64,000 bases of DNA from Thuidium tamariscinum (GCA_947034885.2 OX344758.2:15527067-15591066), one strand, 5' to 3'; positions 36,619 through 48,827 are shown, counted from the stretch's first letter. Notes: a model not told the origin generated them from the sequence alone. Made by a program: numbers and translations.

Positions 36619-37072
36619 TTAAGCCCTAAAGGACCAAACTATATTTTTTTGGCAATATAGCAATTTTGGGCAAGTACCTACAAATGGAGTTTCTTGGAGG
36701 GGGGGGGGGTCTTTGAAATTTTCACATAACATTTTTTTGAGGAATAGATTTAAAGCTCAACAATTTTCATAACTTTTGGCTACATAGTTCAAAAGTTATT
36801 GCATGATATGTAGTTTTCATTGTGTGGTGGGCAACTCGGGCAACTAAAAAACTTCTCTATAAATTATTTAAAAAATAAGTAAATTTGAAATTGTTTTTGT
36901 AAGATTTATATCTATGTGGAAAGCTTTGAATTATTTCATTTTGATTGAAGAGATGAAAATTATGGGAGTTTTAGTTGTAAGTGTGTGGGAAGTTATAGAA
37001 TGTTTATTCTAAAATAAACTTTGAAGTTCTTTATGTAAAGTGAAAACATAGTTAAAAACCTTTAGGGGTTAA
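36619..37072. mobile_element. TTAA-flanked element (E family), internally deleted, 0.45 kb
   Basis: TTAA then GCCCTAAAGGACC on the left; CCTTTAGGGG then TTAA (37069-37072) on the right. Its interior matches only one half of the longer members (compare 38130-39061), so it is a deletion derivative. It contains a run of about 12 G near 36697. Confidence 0.7.
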
Positions 37073-38129
37073 TGATGTTTGAAGATTTCTTTTAGTAGAC
37101 TAGAAGTCATGTTCAGTAGAGCAAGATCTAAATTCCACATTCAGTGAAAGTTGTATTTTCTTTTCTTTACTTATTTTGTGCATTTTCAATGCATACAAGC
37201 CAATATTGAAGGCATAATATTACTTCTTGTGTTTTTCCCTTGGTAAATCCACCCAAGTTTTTTGGCCTCCAATATTCACTAGCGCAGACCTGTTGCAGTG
37301 TAACATTGATTGAACTTAGGAGAAAATGGATTGAATGAAAAATATTTTGGATGAAAACGTGACCATTTTTGTGACATTGGGTCCCTGACAGGAGTCGTGA
37401 TCATCTGTACTTAATAGAATAGATGCATGGCAAAAAAAAATTCTTGAGTTTTCCTCCGTCGGTAACTTAAATCCCCCCCGCAGGTTTAGTGGCCTCCAAT
37501 AATCATGACTGAATGCAGTTGTAAGTTAGAATCATGAAAAACTCACCAATATGATCCCCTCAGACAGTTAAGTTACTAATGACAGAATCTAAAAAGATGC
37601 TTGGAGAGATATCCGGGAGTGACGGAGGCAAAAGTCTAAAAGAAGAAAGATAGTTGAAAACAAAGTAGCAAAGATCCGGGCAGCATAATAGAAAATGCCT
37701 TCTTTACTAAGAGCATATCCGGGCAGCAAGTCTCAAATGCTTTCAATGACGTATCTTAATGAAATTGTTACGGAGTACTCGGTACTTCACATATGCCATG
37801 AGAATATGCGGGCAGCAAAGGGAAAATGCTCTATATGCTGTGAGAATATGCGGGCAGCAGAATGGAAATCCGTCCGACTGTTCTCTCAGAAGATCTTAGG
37901 GTAACTTAGGGCGTAAGATACATTCCCAGAACTTCAGTTGCAGGACTGAGCTTTTCCCCACTGGGCTTCCTGATGCCAGATTGCACCAGAAAAACAATAA
38001 ATTGGCTCAAAATGGCAACAAATTGTGTATTTTTTTGACCCAAAAAAATTATGATTGAAAAAAAAAATCTCAGATGTAATTGCTGGATTGTGGATGAAAA
38101 CAAAATTAAGGATATGTGATATTTTTTAT
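37073..38129. repeat. Intergenic DNA with a degenerate CCGGGCAGCA repeat
   Basis: The core [CG]CGGGCAGCA recurs near 37676, 37721, 37809 and 37851. The last two units are 42 bases apart and share GAGAATATGCGGGCAGCA. No gene seen. Confidence 0.45.
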
Positions 38130-39061
38130 TTAACCCCTATAGTTTTTTGACTATATTTTCACCAAATACGCTTTAGACTTGTCATTTTTGTTGTGAGTGC
38201 AATTTTTTTTTTTAAATTTCATATTTTGGCACATGTAATTGTAGAATCTTGTAGTAAGCTAGTTTAAGAAGATGTGGAAAACATTTCAGAAATTTTCACC
38301 TTATAGATTGCAAGGTATTAGCATTTGAATTGACCAAAAAAAATTTTGCTTTGCAAAAAAACAAGTAGTTGCACTACATTCTTATGAAAAAACATTCAAA
38401 ATAGTTGTAACCCTTTGGATTCATTCCTCAAGGCAAGCTCGCTACATGCTTGAAAATTTTCAGATCATTTGGAATTGCTTAATATATAGGGAAAAAAATA
38501 ATAAGTACAAAGACTGAAGTAGACGATGATTCCAAAAACTAAATTGTTAATAATTTATTTATAGAATTGAAATATGACAACCCCAATCGTTGTAATGTTG
38601 AAATAAACAATATGCATCCAATGTTTGATTTTTTTTCCAAAATTTAAAAAATTGAATTAAACAAATAACTTCAAAGTTGATTTTAGAGTAGAGAATTGAT
38701 GGTTGCTTACAATCTAAAACCCCTCATAACTTTCATCTTATTCATCAAAATGGAATGACTTAAGCTTTTCATGTACATATAAATCTAGAGAATGGGTTTT
38801 AAATTTTTATCTCTCAAAAAGTAAATTTTTCAGAATTTTTTTGGACTATCCATGCTACCTACCAAACATTGAAATTTAAATATCATACAATAAAATTTTA
38901 ACCATGTAGTCAAATGTTATAAAAATCATTGGGCCTTTAAACTACTCCTTGGAAAAATATTGTGTCAAATTTCAAATAAAAACAATAAAACCTCTTATTA
39001 TAAGTATTTGCCCAACAATTCTTTGTAACTAGAAAATTTAGTTTGCTCCTTGAGGGGTTAA
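38130..39061. mobile_element. TTAA-flanked element (E family), 0.93 kb
   Basis: TTAA (38130-38133) then CCCCTATAG; the right end is CCTTGAGGGG then TTAA (39058-39061). It is collinear with 20593-21584 over most of its length. In inverse reading it matches 36619-37072 and 9673-10080 (GCAAATACTTATAATAAGAG, ACATGGTTAAAATTTTATTG and the CATTCCATTTTGATGAATAA segment). No coding. Confidence 0.7.
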
Positions 39062-41574
39062 TATGTGAATGAATGATGAAATTTTGATCACCTTTGTAAC
39101 ATTTTACTTACATATCTACTTTGACACTTCATAAAAAATGAAATAAAAGCCTTGCAACACAAGCAATTTCATTTGATGGAAAAACACATTAATCCTTCAA
39201 GGCCAAAGGCCTTTGGGGGCTTAAAAACATTTGTGCTTTACAAGCCTCATAAGTCTATATGTCACTTAGGTATGAAAATCTCAATTGTACAATCTTGTAG
39301 TGTGCTTCTTGTAGATGACAAGTTTTAAAAGTGGAAAAAAAATTGGAAATTAAAATTGAAACCGCTATGAATTTTTTTTAAAGAAAAGAAAAGAAAAGAA
39401 TTTATATCAAGTACAAAATATACTAAAATAATATAAATGTTTTATTATAGATTTATACTATAGGTTAGAACATCATGGTATAAACCAAAGTTACCATGTC
39501 TATCTAAAATTTTATAAATCAATAAATGATGGCTCAAGACCCAAAGTTCAAATTGTTATTCCCAATTAGAGTAGAAACTAGACTTGGTAGGCTTCATTTC
39601 ATTAGGTTAACCTAAATTCAAAAAACATCATTTTTAAGGTTCAAATTCACATCAAGTGAAAATAGCAAGATGTGACCCAAATACACTACAAAGGGGATTG
39701 AGCATCATCTTCTCTAGAAAAGTCTATGAGACCATGATGATAAAAGTTGCAATATTGTATACTAAAAATGAACTCAAGAATCCTCCAAATAAATAAGTTG
39801 CCAAAAAAATGATTTTTTCCATCCTACACTATTAAGTGAAGTCATCTATTGAACTACTCTAGTCTACAATTTTTTTACAGAGTTAATTTGTGAAGACCAT
39901 TGCCTCTTGTAGTTAGGGTAGTCCCCCAAATGCTCGGGTTATTGGACCAATAGGTGCAATTTTTTGTTTCTACAATAAATAGTCAAGTCATCCATCAACC
40001 ACTTTTTGCCTCAATGTTGTTTAAGGGTTAGGTAATGGAAACTAAGTATTTGTGTAAATTGTTAGGAATTTTCAAGGAGTGGTAAGTAGCAACTCCTTTT
40101 ATTTCAAGATAGAGTGTAATAATGTTTGAAACTTTTTTTTGAACACAAGCATTTTGAACAATACTCCTTAAGGGGTTTCCATTAGGTAGAGAGGTTGATT
40201 TTATGCCAAATAAACAATTTGTTACTATCAAGTCTAGGGGAGGACACTTCCCGTTTTTTAATAACCTATGTGTGGTGGAAGATAGAGTACATTTAAATAA
40301 TCTTGGGTAAAATTTGTAAGAAATTTATATATAAAATAGGGGCCATTAAAAAGGCAAAGTGTTTTAAAAATAAAATAGGGATGATAATATGGTTGATTTT
40401 TCCGCTTTATGGTAAAATAGGGGCTCTTTTAATGTTGCCAAGTAATGATTACAAGTAATTGATAGCCCCCTAAAAATACCCCATCGTCGCACGTGGGTCC
40501 CCAAAATACACAAGAAGTGTCATCCTCGGGTATCAAGTATCAAACCTACAACCACACCATGGGGTTTAGTCCAACATTATCTCAGAGCATCCTCATGCTT
40601 GCCTAGTGGGGAACGCAAACTGGGGCGGAGGAACTTCTCCACGACATACAAATTGACACCCATCAAATGGTCAGACACGACCAAATTTCCCGAGTACACG
40701 ATGAAATGGCGTGTGGTTGGATTGACGTGCTATGTGGTTTGGCGCTACTTTCAAGGTTTGAACTTTGAAATTTAAGAATCATAGTCAAAGAGGCCTTACC
40801 TTGCTCGTTTCAGTGAGGTTCCCTTTCACCATGACGATGGGCCCCAACTAGTTGACCCACATGAAGTTGGGATCGAGATGTGGACCCGCATTCATGACAA
40901 TCCAATACTTTTTCTGGGACTCCGCACTTGTCTCCCTTGCCGTGTGTGTTTCTTTGAGTTGTTGTGGGACAACTTTACACAACATGCACGGGCCGGCTTT
41001 AATACACACGGCATACCCCCCTAGGTGGACTTCTTCAGTGTGCCAAGTGCAGGGATGCTCTCATAGTTTAGGGTCATTTCATACCAACATTTGAAACTTT
41101 GAAAATAAGTGGCATCTTGGTAGTTGTGCTTTAGGTGTCTAGGTGTTTGTCTTGGCTCCCTAGGGCACTTGTGACTGGTAGGTTTGTTCTCTATTCTCTG
41201 CTATGAAACTTTCCACTTCAATTGTGTAAATTATTATTATGTTTTGAACTTTGAAATAGGGGACCAACAAACAAATCCCCCCTACTTCTCCCACCCTCAC
41301 TACAGTATTGAGCATATTCCTGAAGTTCGATGCCAGTTACAGTATCAGTTAGTCCCATCCGACACCCTGCATCTACCTTACCTACAAAACTCTACTGACA
41401 TTAAGCTTACTGTGATTGAGAAGCTGCACCCATTTTTCTTGCCCACTTCCGTACGTCACAGACACACCCAGATTTCAAATTCCTCACTTTACCAAGTTTT
41501 CCCCCATTCTCTTGAGCCCAATTCCTTTTTTTTGGATTAAATCAGTCTCAATAGAATTCTGAAAAGGTTGGGAA
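39062..41574. other. Intergenic DNA, unidentified
   Basis: 39062-40440 is plain AT-rich DNA. 40440-41160 is richer in GC and lacks recognisable domains; a plus frame at 40852-41094 has no family resemblance I can name. It may be a decayed element. Confidence 0.35.
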
Positions 41575-41830
41575 GGGGGGATGTATCTGGTCATGTGCTC
41601 ACTGGACCACTAGTAAATGGGGGTTAGGTCAGGCAAACTGTTATCTTAGCATCCGTCCGTCCAGTTTCTAAACTCCCCCCATCATGAAATGCCCACTCAG
41701 GTGGGGGATGTATCTGGTCATGCTGTCAGACCTGGTAAATGATTGAGTGATTACGTCCTGAAAGTCATGGTTCGTTTCCCAGTAGTCTATGTCAAATGGG
41801 GGGGATGGATCTGGTCATGTGTTCCAAACT
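41575..41830 (+). repeat. Three diverged direct repeats of a GGGGATGTATCTGGTCATG unit
   Basis: The unit core is near 41577, 41704 and 41799, giving unequal spacings of about 127 and 95 bases. Sequence between units is partly conserved (CTGGTAAATG-type strings). Confidence 0.55.
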
Positions 41831-41930
41831 GGTGAAGCCAATGGTGGGGACCTGAATAACTTATTGTATGTTGATGGTTTCACCATTTCCTTTTTACCAG
41901 TAAGTTACCACAGTAAGTTACTGCCTTTGA

Positions 41931-42107
41931 GGGGTCGGGGTGAACTGACCCCTAGCTCGGATTTGCAATCAGAGGCCCCAAATTAGCTACGGAGGGTCTC
42001 CAAGGTAATTAGATAAGCATGAAATAGGGGGCTTTTCGCTTTACTTGCACCCCTGGAATTACTTGGAGGGCCGAGCGACAGAGGGGGCACTTAACCCCGA
42101 CCCCTTA
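41931..42107 (+). mobile_element. R-family foldback element (copy 5)
   Basis: Left end GAGGGGTCGGGGTGAACTGA; the inverse of the right end reads AAGGGGTCGGGGTTAAGTGC. The interior keeps GCATGAAATAGGGGGCTTTT and TTACTTGCACCCCTGGAATT but is shorter than the other copies. Confidence 0.7.
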
Positions 42108-42109
42108 GA

Positions 42110-42575
42110 GAGAGGAAGGATGAATTGGCCCCCTTCCCTGGCCACTCCCATAGTCCCACCAAGGCATTCCAGGGGTGCAAGTAAAAATAAAAGCCCCTTA
42201 TTTCATGCTTAATTAACCCTGAAGCGCTTTGACGTTCATATTCTGGACGATGAACAGAGGCCTTCAAGGCACTGTTTCATCCGATTAACTTTTCATTTAT
42301 CAAATGTAACACTTGAATCTAGAAAAGACAACCTTCCTTAATGACCAAATTCATGAAATTCTGGTAAATGATATATCTGTACAAAGCTTTAAGCGAAAAT
42401 GTCCAAAAATTCAAAAAAGGATTGAGACATTTCAGGGTTAATTTACTCAGTATATCCCAACTACCGAAATTAGGGTCTTTGATTGTAGATATGAATTCAA
42501 AATTTGCAAATTTGATCATTCATGGATAATTAAGAAATTTGGTGTTTTCCTGAGTGGCCGAGCGAGGGGCCTGGC
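42110..42575 (-). mobile_element. R-family foldback element (copy 6), split by a TTAA insertion
   Basis: Inverted copy: starts near GGATGAATTGGCCCCCTTCC, then GGGTGCAAGTAAAAATAAAA, is interrupted at 42213-42441, and resumes with TTTACTCAGTATATCCC and ATGAATTCAAAATTTGC, ending GAGTGGCCGAGCGAGGGG. Removing the insertion restores collinearity with copy 2 at 32845-33073. Confidence 0.7.
42213..42441. mobile_element. TTAA-flanked MITE, TIR CCCTGAA, nested in R copy 6
   Basis: TTAA (42213-42216) then CCCTGAAG on the left; TTTCAGGG then TTAA (42438-42441) on the right. The sister sequence in R copy 2 has a single TTAA at the equivalent place (32930-32933), so the TTAA duplication is supported by an empty site within this window. 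No coding. Confidence 0.75.
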
Positions 42576-42994
42576 ATTTAGTGAGTGAGTGGATGGGAAC
42601 TTGGATGGGAACTTGGGAAGTGACCAAGTCCCCCACCCTGTTGTAAACTGGGAAGAGCAAGAGGATGGGGAAACAGTGGAAAGTGGAAACTGTGGAAACA
42701 GTGGAAACTGGAAAGTCAGTCGGAGGCAGCCAAAGTGTTCCTAAAGCTGGGAACCGTGCCAGTCCTTTTGAGCCTGCCTGCAAATGAAAGCAAACTGCAT
42801 CCATTGCAAACAACGTCCCCAGTCCCACAAGGAGACACCTGGTGGACGCTGCTGGCCTGCATTTGGGTGGGGCAGGAGGAAACGGATCGGAGGCTCCAGC
42901 TGCAGCCGGCCGCTTCAGCTCCTTGAAAGGAGGGGAGGGAGGGAGACAAGCCTATTACCACCCTGATTTGGATATCTTGAGGCAACTCCAAGAG

Positions 42995-43222
42995 ACCGGG
43001 GGGAACTGACTCCGTGTTTGGCATCCGAAGGAAAACACTATTTTTTTCTATTTTTCATGCATGGATAAATTTGCAAATTCTAAATTCATATTTGTAATAA
43101 GAGACCTCCAATTTGCTAGGTGGGACTAAGAGATAAAATTTTCAAGCACAAAATAGGGGGCTTTTGGTTTGACTTGCCCCTTGGAAATGTCTTGGATGGG
43201 CTGAGTGAGGGGGCAAACCCCC
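42995..43222 (+). mobile_element. R-family foldback element (copy 7)
   Basis: Left GGGGGGAACTGACTCCGTG; right GGCTGAGTGAGGGGGCA. The interior has AATTCATATTTGTAATAAGA, GAGACCTCC, AATAGGGGGCTTTTGGTTTG and a CTTGCCCCTTGGAA segment. Confidence 0.65.
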
Positions 43223-43870
43223 AAAGAAGAGCATATATCTGTTAAAAGCGTGCTCTTGTTTCACAAATAAAACCCAAGTGGAATTATAGTTTCTCAATGA
43301 AAATTGAAATTTTTGAAGTAGTTTGCCTTAAAATTACATAATTGCCTACAAAGTGAGAGTCATGACTGCCGTATTAACAATCCATAACTACTTTGAAGTA
43401 TATCTATTAGCACTTAAGTATTCCCTAATCAAGGGTTGACATGTTACCTAAGTTGAAATTAATGAACTGTTTTTTTAGAAAAGTGATGGATTTGGATGAG
43501 TTTAGTAAGAAAAATGGGGGAAAAAGTGGGATGGTGGATATAGGCAGATGGTGGAGATGGATTGGTCTACCTTAGTGTACTTCTAAAGCAACCTTTTAGG
43601 AGGTGATTGCATTTAGGGGGAAGCTAAACTCCATGAAACACTTTTCAATACATTTTCTTAGGAAATAAAATAGAATTGGCATTAAATCAAGTATGGGAAC
43701 TAAGTCCATTCATTGTTTTTTTGAACCTTCATAGAATTTGTTACAAGTTTGTTTGTTTCGATACAAATGAAATGGAATTTCATTGCAAAAAGATAAGAGT
43801 TACAAGTTTTTGAAGTTGAAATATCGGGGTTACTAAATGCAATTGAACCACCTCTTGAAATGTATACTAT

Positions 43871-43999
43871 CAGGGCTTTTTTTTCTGGCGAAATTTCGCC
43901 AGTTTGTCAGAATTCTGACCACTGTTGGTTAGTCCCTCCAAAATCTGGCCACTGCAGTGAGGCCAGCAGGGGGGACACTGGTCCAAAAAAAAAGCCCTG
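43871..43999. mobile_element. hAT MITE, 129 bp, perfect 8-bp TSD
   Basis: Termini CAGGGCTTTTTTT and its inverse AAAAAAAAAGCCCTG. The 8-base sequence TATACTAT stands immediately on both sides (43863-43870 and 44000-44007). CAGGG-type ends with an 8-bp duplication are diagnostic of hAT. Inside are two perfect palindromes, CTGGCGAAATTTCGCCAG and GTCAGAATTCTGAC. No coding. The intact TSD suggests a recent insertion. Confidence 0.93.
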
Positions 44000-45208
44000 T
44001 ATACTATTGGTATGTTAAAAAAAACCAAATGTATTTCTTTGTTAGTAGTTGCTTTTAGAATATACAACCTATCAATTACTTCCCATTATGTAATTTTTTT
44101 ACAAATAAAACAACAAAAGTAGCTCAAGTAAATTGATTAATAGTAAAAAAATTGCAAAGTTAAAAGGTGTAATAGTTGATTAAAAAAAACAAAAACAAAT
44201 GGACAATTTCCATTGATAATGGAAACAGTATACCAAACCAAAGGAAAAAAAAAACGACAAAACTTTTTCTTTAAGTTTAGTTTTTATGCAATCAAATAGG
44301 TGAATGGATAATCACAACAATAAGAGCTAGAAGGCACAAGATCGAGAGGAAAGTCTGAAATCAAGTGAACATTTCCAACTTTGGACGAGCTAATCTCCAC
44401 TCCATCTTCTTGTGAGTTTAAACTCCAAAAAAAACTAGTTTGTAATTAGATACTATCAAATCGCTTGAGGAAGAGCGTAGCCTTGTCCAAGTAGAGTTGC
44501 ATAAGTTGGAGGCTTTTAGCCATGCCACTCTAGCACAGTTAGTGATGGGCTTCTCATTCGAGTTTTGGGTCTAACCAAGGCAATTTGTTGAAAATGGTTG
44601 AGTTACGATCTAGCCATGAAAGCCATATTGCCAAGCTTCTAAACAATGACCACGTATATGCTCTTTCCTTCAAATGTCTTGGCATCTTAGAGTTGAAGAC
44701 GCATTGTTGCCAAGTGAGATCTGGCCAAGTTTCAATAGTCAAAGAGATTTCCAAAGCCAACTATAGTAACAATAAAGTGAATTTTCATGAGTGCCTTAGT
44801 ACACTCATAAAAATGATGTAACATCGTCTCTTCTAAATCTTGAAAATAATAGTTATATATGGTGAAAATATTTGAGGTTGCGATCTTTCGCCAAGAATGT
44901 ACAACAACTGCATAGAAATATACTGACCATATATAAGAAGCTCGCTTCTTTCTAAGGACAAGCTTTGTTCCATACTTCACCCTATTTAGATTGAAAATTA
45001 TTGCCTACAGTACCATGCCACTTTGTTAAAATTGATCAAGTAAGGGACAACCGATTTGTCAAAAGTTTTATTCCTAGTTTTGGAATATATGAGTGAAGAC
45101 GCCTATATTGTCTCCAATACCATTGCTTTGGATCAAATTTCACATTTGTCATAGTTCCTATATACAACAAAGGGCCTTTCTTAGGCTGAACAACCCAAAC
45201 TCTCTTCA

Positions 45209-45479
45209 CACTGTAAGAAACCCATGTTTCTAGCAACGAGCCCTAATTTGTTATGACGAATTTTAGGTGATGTCAATGTTGACAACCCCAAAAGATTTAT
45301 ATTAGTAAAAGTGTCCAACGCAACATCAATGTTGACAATCCAATGTTTTTATCTTAACATTGATGTTACATTTGACATTTTTGTTGACATAAAATTTTTG
45401 TGTTGTCAATATTGACATCACCTAAAATCCATCATAACCAATTAGGGCTCATCATCTAAAACGGGGGATTCTTATAGTG
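45209..45479. mobile_element. CACTA-type MITE in LINE1, 271 bp, TSD TCA
   Basis: Left end CACTGTAAGAA, right end inverse CACTATAAGAA; TCA on both sides (45206-45208 and 45480-45482). The arms hold long pairing segments such as GAGCCCTAATTTGTTATGA with GGTGATGTCAATGTTGACA. No coding. Confidence 0.82.
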
Positions 45480-47330
45480 TCAACCAACTAGTAATATATT
45501 GGGCATACTTAGAGACTAAGAAAGACCTAGATCAAAGGTCCAATGAAGTGTCCCCAATAGTGAAATATGTTTGGTTGGTTGTAATTTCAATTGATTGACA
45601 ACCAAGTCCAAGTTTGGATTTAAAATGTTTAATTAATTAGTCATGGAAATCAAGATAGATGGATTTGAGACCTCTTCTTCTTTAAAGACTCCAATAAATT
45701 CCTAGTTCCATATGACGTAATGGTTGTTTGTTAAGACAAAAAGCCACTCTTGTGGAGTCGACTTCATTAATTGATAGTAGGCCTATACTTCATTAGGGGC
45801 CAAACTATATAAATCTCGAGCTTTTTCCCAGTGTAAAAAGGTAAGAGATGAATCAAGTGTTCTATATGTACTAGAATTGTCACATGTCTTGATTCATGAG
45901 ATAAACAATTCAACTTTTTGAAAAGCCATGTGCCCCCCTCCCAATTGAACTATCTATTATAGAGGAGAAGTTAGAATCTCGTCGCGAAATGTGGCAAACT
46001 AGTAATCTCGAGGCTTTAATAATTCTATCCCAACTTCATGATCTTTTAGAAGTTCTAAATTTTTAGAGAAGGCCAATTGGAGCATGGCAAGCCAATTGCC
46101 TTTTGCTTGAGGCGAAAGTTGGAGGATCTTATATCTCAATAGAAACTATAAGTTGGACGATCCTAGTACCATTGCTTTGAGAATCCACTTCCCTACAAGG
46201 ACACAAAGAGCCTCTTTAGGATCCACCAAGTTTAATCTTCTAATATGACGAGGAGTGCAATAATTTGACCAACTAATCCTAGCCTTGCTATAGTGTTTGG
46301 AGCCTAGCCTGTCTATAGAAACTCTCTGATTGTAGATCTAATTTCCCTAATGATTTTGTAATAAAACTCCCCAAATGGTAATGAAAACCAGAGAGATCTA
46401 AGTAGGACTAAGTTAACAATAATTGCCTTACCAGCTAGAAATAAATGGATGCTTGTCTAGAACACTAGTTTCTTCCATATTTTGGCAACTAAAAATTCAT
46501 CTACATTTAGGATGTGAAGATCTATGCTAAATGGAGAACCAAGGAGCTTAGATAGTTGATGCTTGTTTACCCAAGACAATCAAGGGCAAGTTTAACAAAT
46601 AACTAATATGCCAAACTTTTAGGCCACTTTATCATTAATCCTAAAGCTAGACCATGACAATTGATCAAGAGCAAGAGACATTGAAAATACCGCTCTTCTC
46701 TCAAAATCATGAAATTAACATCATCAACATATTGGCTAATAATTTGATCTCTTGACATAGTAGAAAGGGAAATACCAAATAATTTACCATAATGCATGAA
46801 TTTATTTGTGGCAGTGATTAAGCTTCTCCAACAAATAAGAATAATTGTGGAGCTAGTGGATAGTCTTGGCGTACTTCATGCCAAATAGAGAAAGGTTTGG
46901 AGTTGGCACTGTTAACACAAATCACCGCTTTTGCATCTATGAATAATAGTTTAATGAATTAGACAGAGCTTGGGGGTATTCCCATTGCCTCAAGAATTTT
47001 ATAGATGAGACTATGAGAGGGAGATGGATTGAATATTAAAACTTTTTGAAAGTCGAGTTTCAACAAAATTGAATTCTATTGTAATTCCTTTGCCTAGGCA
47101 ATAGATTTGTGAAGCAAACGAATTATTATCTAGAATATAGCAAGTAGGAATGAAAGTTGTTTGATCCGGGCTTATAAGATTTGAAAGGAGAGGTTGAAGG
47201 CGTCGTTGAGGACTTTAGCCATGATTTTATAGCCAACATTTAGTAAACTAATTGGTCTCTAGTTCTCCAACTCGTCCCAAGACCCTCCCTTACGTAGTAC
47301 AATGATTGTGTCCATGTTTATTTGTTTGGA

Positions 47331-48062
47331 GGGTGAATGCAAGAAACACCTGTACTATTTGTTGTGTTTTACTACAATATTCATGATTTTTTCGGGAGTA
47401 CTTTAAAATTAGAAAATTAATTTGAAAAAAATTTGAAAAATTTGAACAATGTATAGACCTCTAAGATGAAGGTTTTCACTGAAGGAAATTGATAGAAAAA
47501 TTCTCTAAGTAGGAGAATTTAAAAAGTACCAAACCTCAAGAAAATACATACCTTCATGTTTTAATTCAGGAAAAATAGTAAAAATAAGTAAATACAAAAA
47601 ATAAAAGTGTACATTTTCAAAAATTCTATGGAGATGGTCATTCACCAAAAAAACACCAAAATAATATTTTATATGTTTCAAAATTCAAGCAGAAAGAAGC
47701 TCACTTTGTAGACTTCTACACCACATAAAAATAACTTTTTTCAAAATCCCTCATGTTGAGAGATGTAAGTCTACTAGAAGACCATCTCATCCAAATTTCA
47801 TCTCAAAATCATTAAAAAAAAGGTACTCCTTAGTACTTAAAGCCTCCAAATTGTCATTTGTGACATTTAATCACTAGTACTATTTTAGTATTAAAATATT
47901 TTTTAAAATAATGAAAAAATTATGTAAAATGTATAATAGTCATGAGTACCTTCTTTAGAAATCTCGAGTCATTTCAAGCAAAAATGCAAAAGTTATGGCC
48001 AAAAAACAAATCAACACTTACCTTGTGATGGACAATAGTACAAGTGTTTCTTGCATTCACCC
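47331..48062. mobile_element. GGGT...ACCC element in LINE1 RT, 4-bp TSD (TGGA), 732 bp
   Basis: Left end GGGTGAATGCAAGAAACACC; the right end read inversely is GGGTGAATGCAAGAAACACT. TGGA stands at 47327-47330 and 48063-48066. Removing it and one TGGA rejoins the LINE1 reading just upstream of RPISLL. It is homologous to 29366-30110. No protein coding. Confidence 0.85.
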
Positions 48063-48735
48063 TGGACAATGAACTTTTGGCAATTGAATCCTAGATCATG
48101 TTTGAAAATCCAACCAATGAGATACCAATATTTTTTTTTATAAAGTCAACAAGAAAGCCATTAGGTCATAGGCTTTTATTTAGAGCTATCTATAATAGGG
48201 CTTGGTGAAGCTCTAACTTTGTAATTGGTTGCGCAAAGGAGTCCTTGGATTTCTATGATATGTCGTCTTTGAATAGACTTATAAATTCTTTTGAAGCAAC
48301 ATTTTGCTTTGGAGTCTTGACTTTAGCTTCATATAGGCAACTAAAAAAATGTGTGCATGCTTGACTCAGATTTGCATGGTTTTTAATGAGACTCCCATTA
48401 GCAACTATAAGACAAGTGAAGGTTGTTGAAGTTGGTTTCTCCTATACAACCTTTAAGAATTCTGCACTAATCATATCACCTCAAAGTTTCCATGTAATTC
48501 AAGTTGTGGTTCTTTGGTTGTTTACTTTTTGAGTTTCCACCCCTTGGAGGCACAATCTTACTTCTTCATGTTTGGTCTAGGTGGCTGAATTTTCAGGATT
48601 ATTTTTAAGTTCTTTTGTTGTAAAAAAATGTTGATCTCTAGCAACTGTTTCCTATTCGTGAAGTTCGTGCTCTAGTTCATGTTTCCTGTTTATGATTTGC
48701 AGAGGTAGAAACCTTGGTATGCACAAGAGAGTGCT

Positions 48736-48756
48736 TATTTATTTATTTATTTATTT
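48736..48756 (-). repeat. AAAT microsatellite tail of LINE2
   Basis: Five or more tandem TTTA units on the plus strand directly follow LINE2's 3' untranslated sequence and mark its 3' terminus. Confidence 0.6.
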
Positions 48757-48827
48757 GATAACAAATGGAAACCATTGCATTAAAAAAGATAGAACTAGAA
48801 CAAAGCCAAGCCAAAGGTTGGTTAAAT

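Larger units (their letters stand above)
44190..48733 (-). pseudogene. LINE1: decayed L1-type retrotransposon, RT to 3' end
   Basis: Minus-strand remnants of ORF2 with many stops and shifts. From 5' to 3': a pre-RT linker at about 48500-48100 (with NGFLVDFIKK-like sequence near 48160); RT motif RPISLLNVGYKI at about 47222-47258; the RT catalytic YADD-type box as QYVDDVNF at about 46708-46734; a post-RT segment (LHSYIPKLGIKLL) near 45070; a zinc-knuckle-like region near 44840 and the terminal IWLSWLDRNSTIF near 44610. The 3' end near 44190-44240 has TTTCCATTATCAATGG and a T/A-rich tail. It is interrupted by the elements at 45209-45479 and 47331-48062, which explains part of the disruption. Reverse transcriptase would copy LINE RNA at the target site; this copy is dead. 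Confidence 0.75.

Noticed and set aside
41184..41540. 118-codon plus-strand frame
   Set aside because: No recognisable family and no conserved partner in the window; codon make-up looks like translated intergenic DNA.
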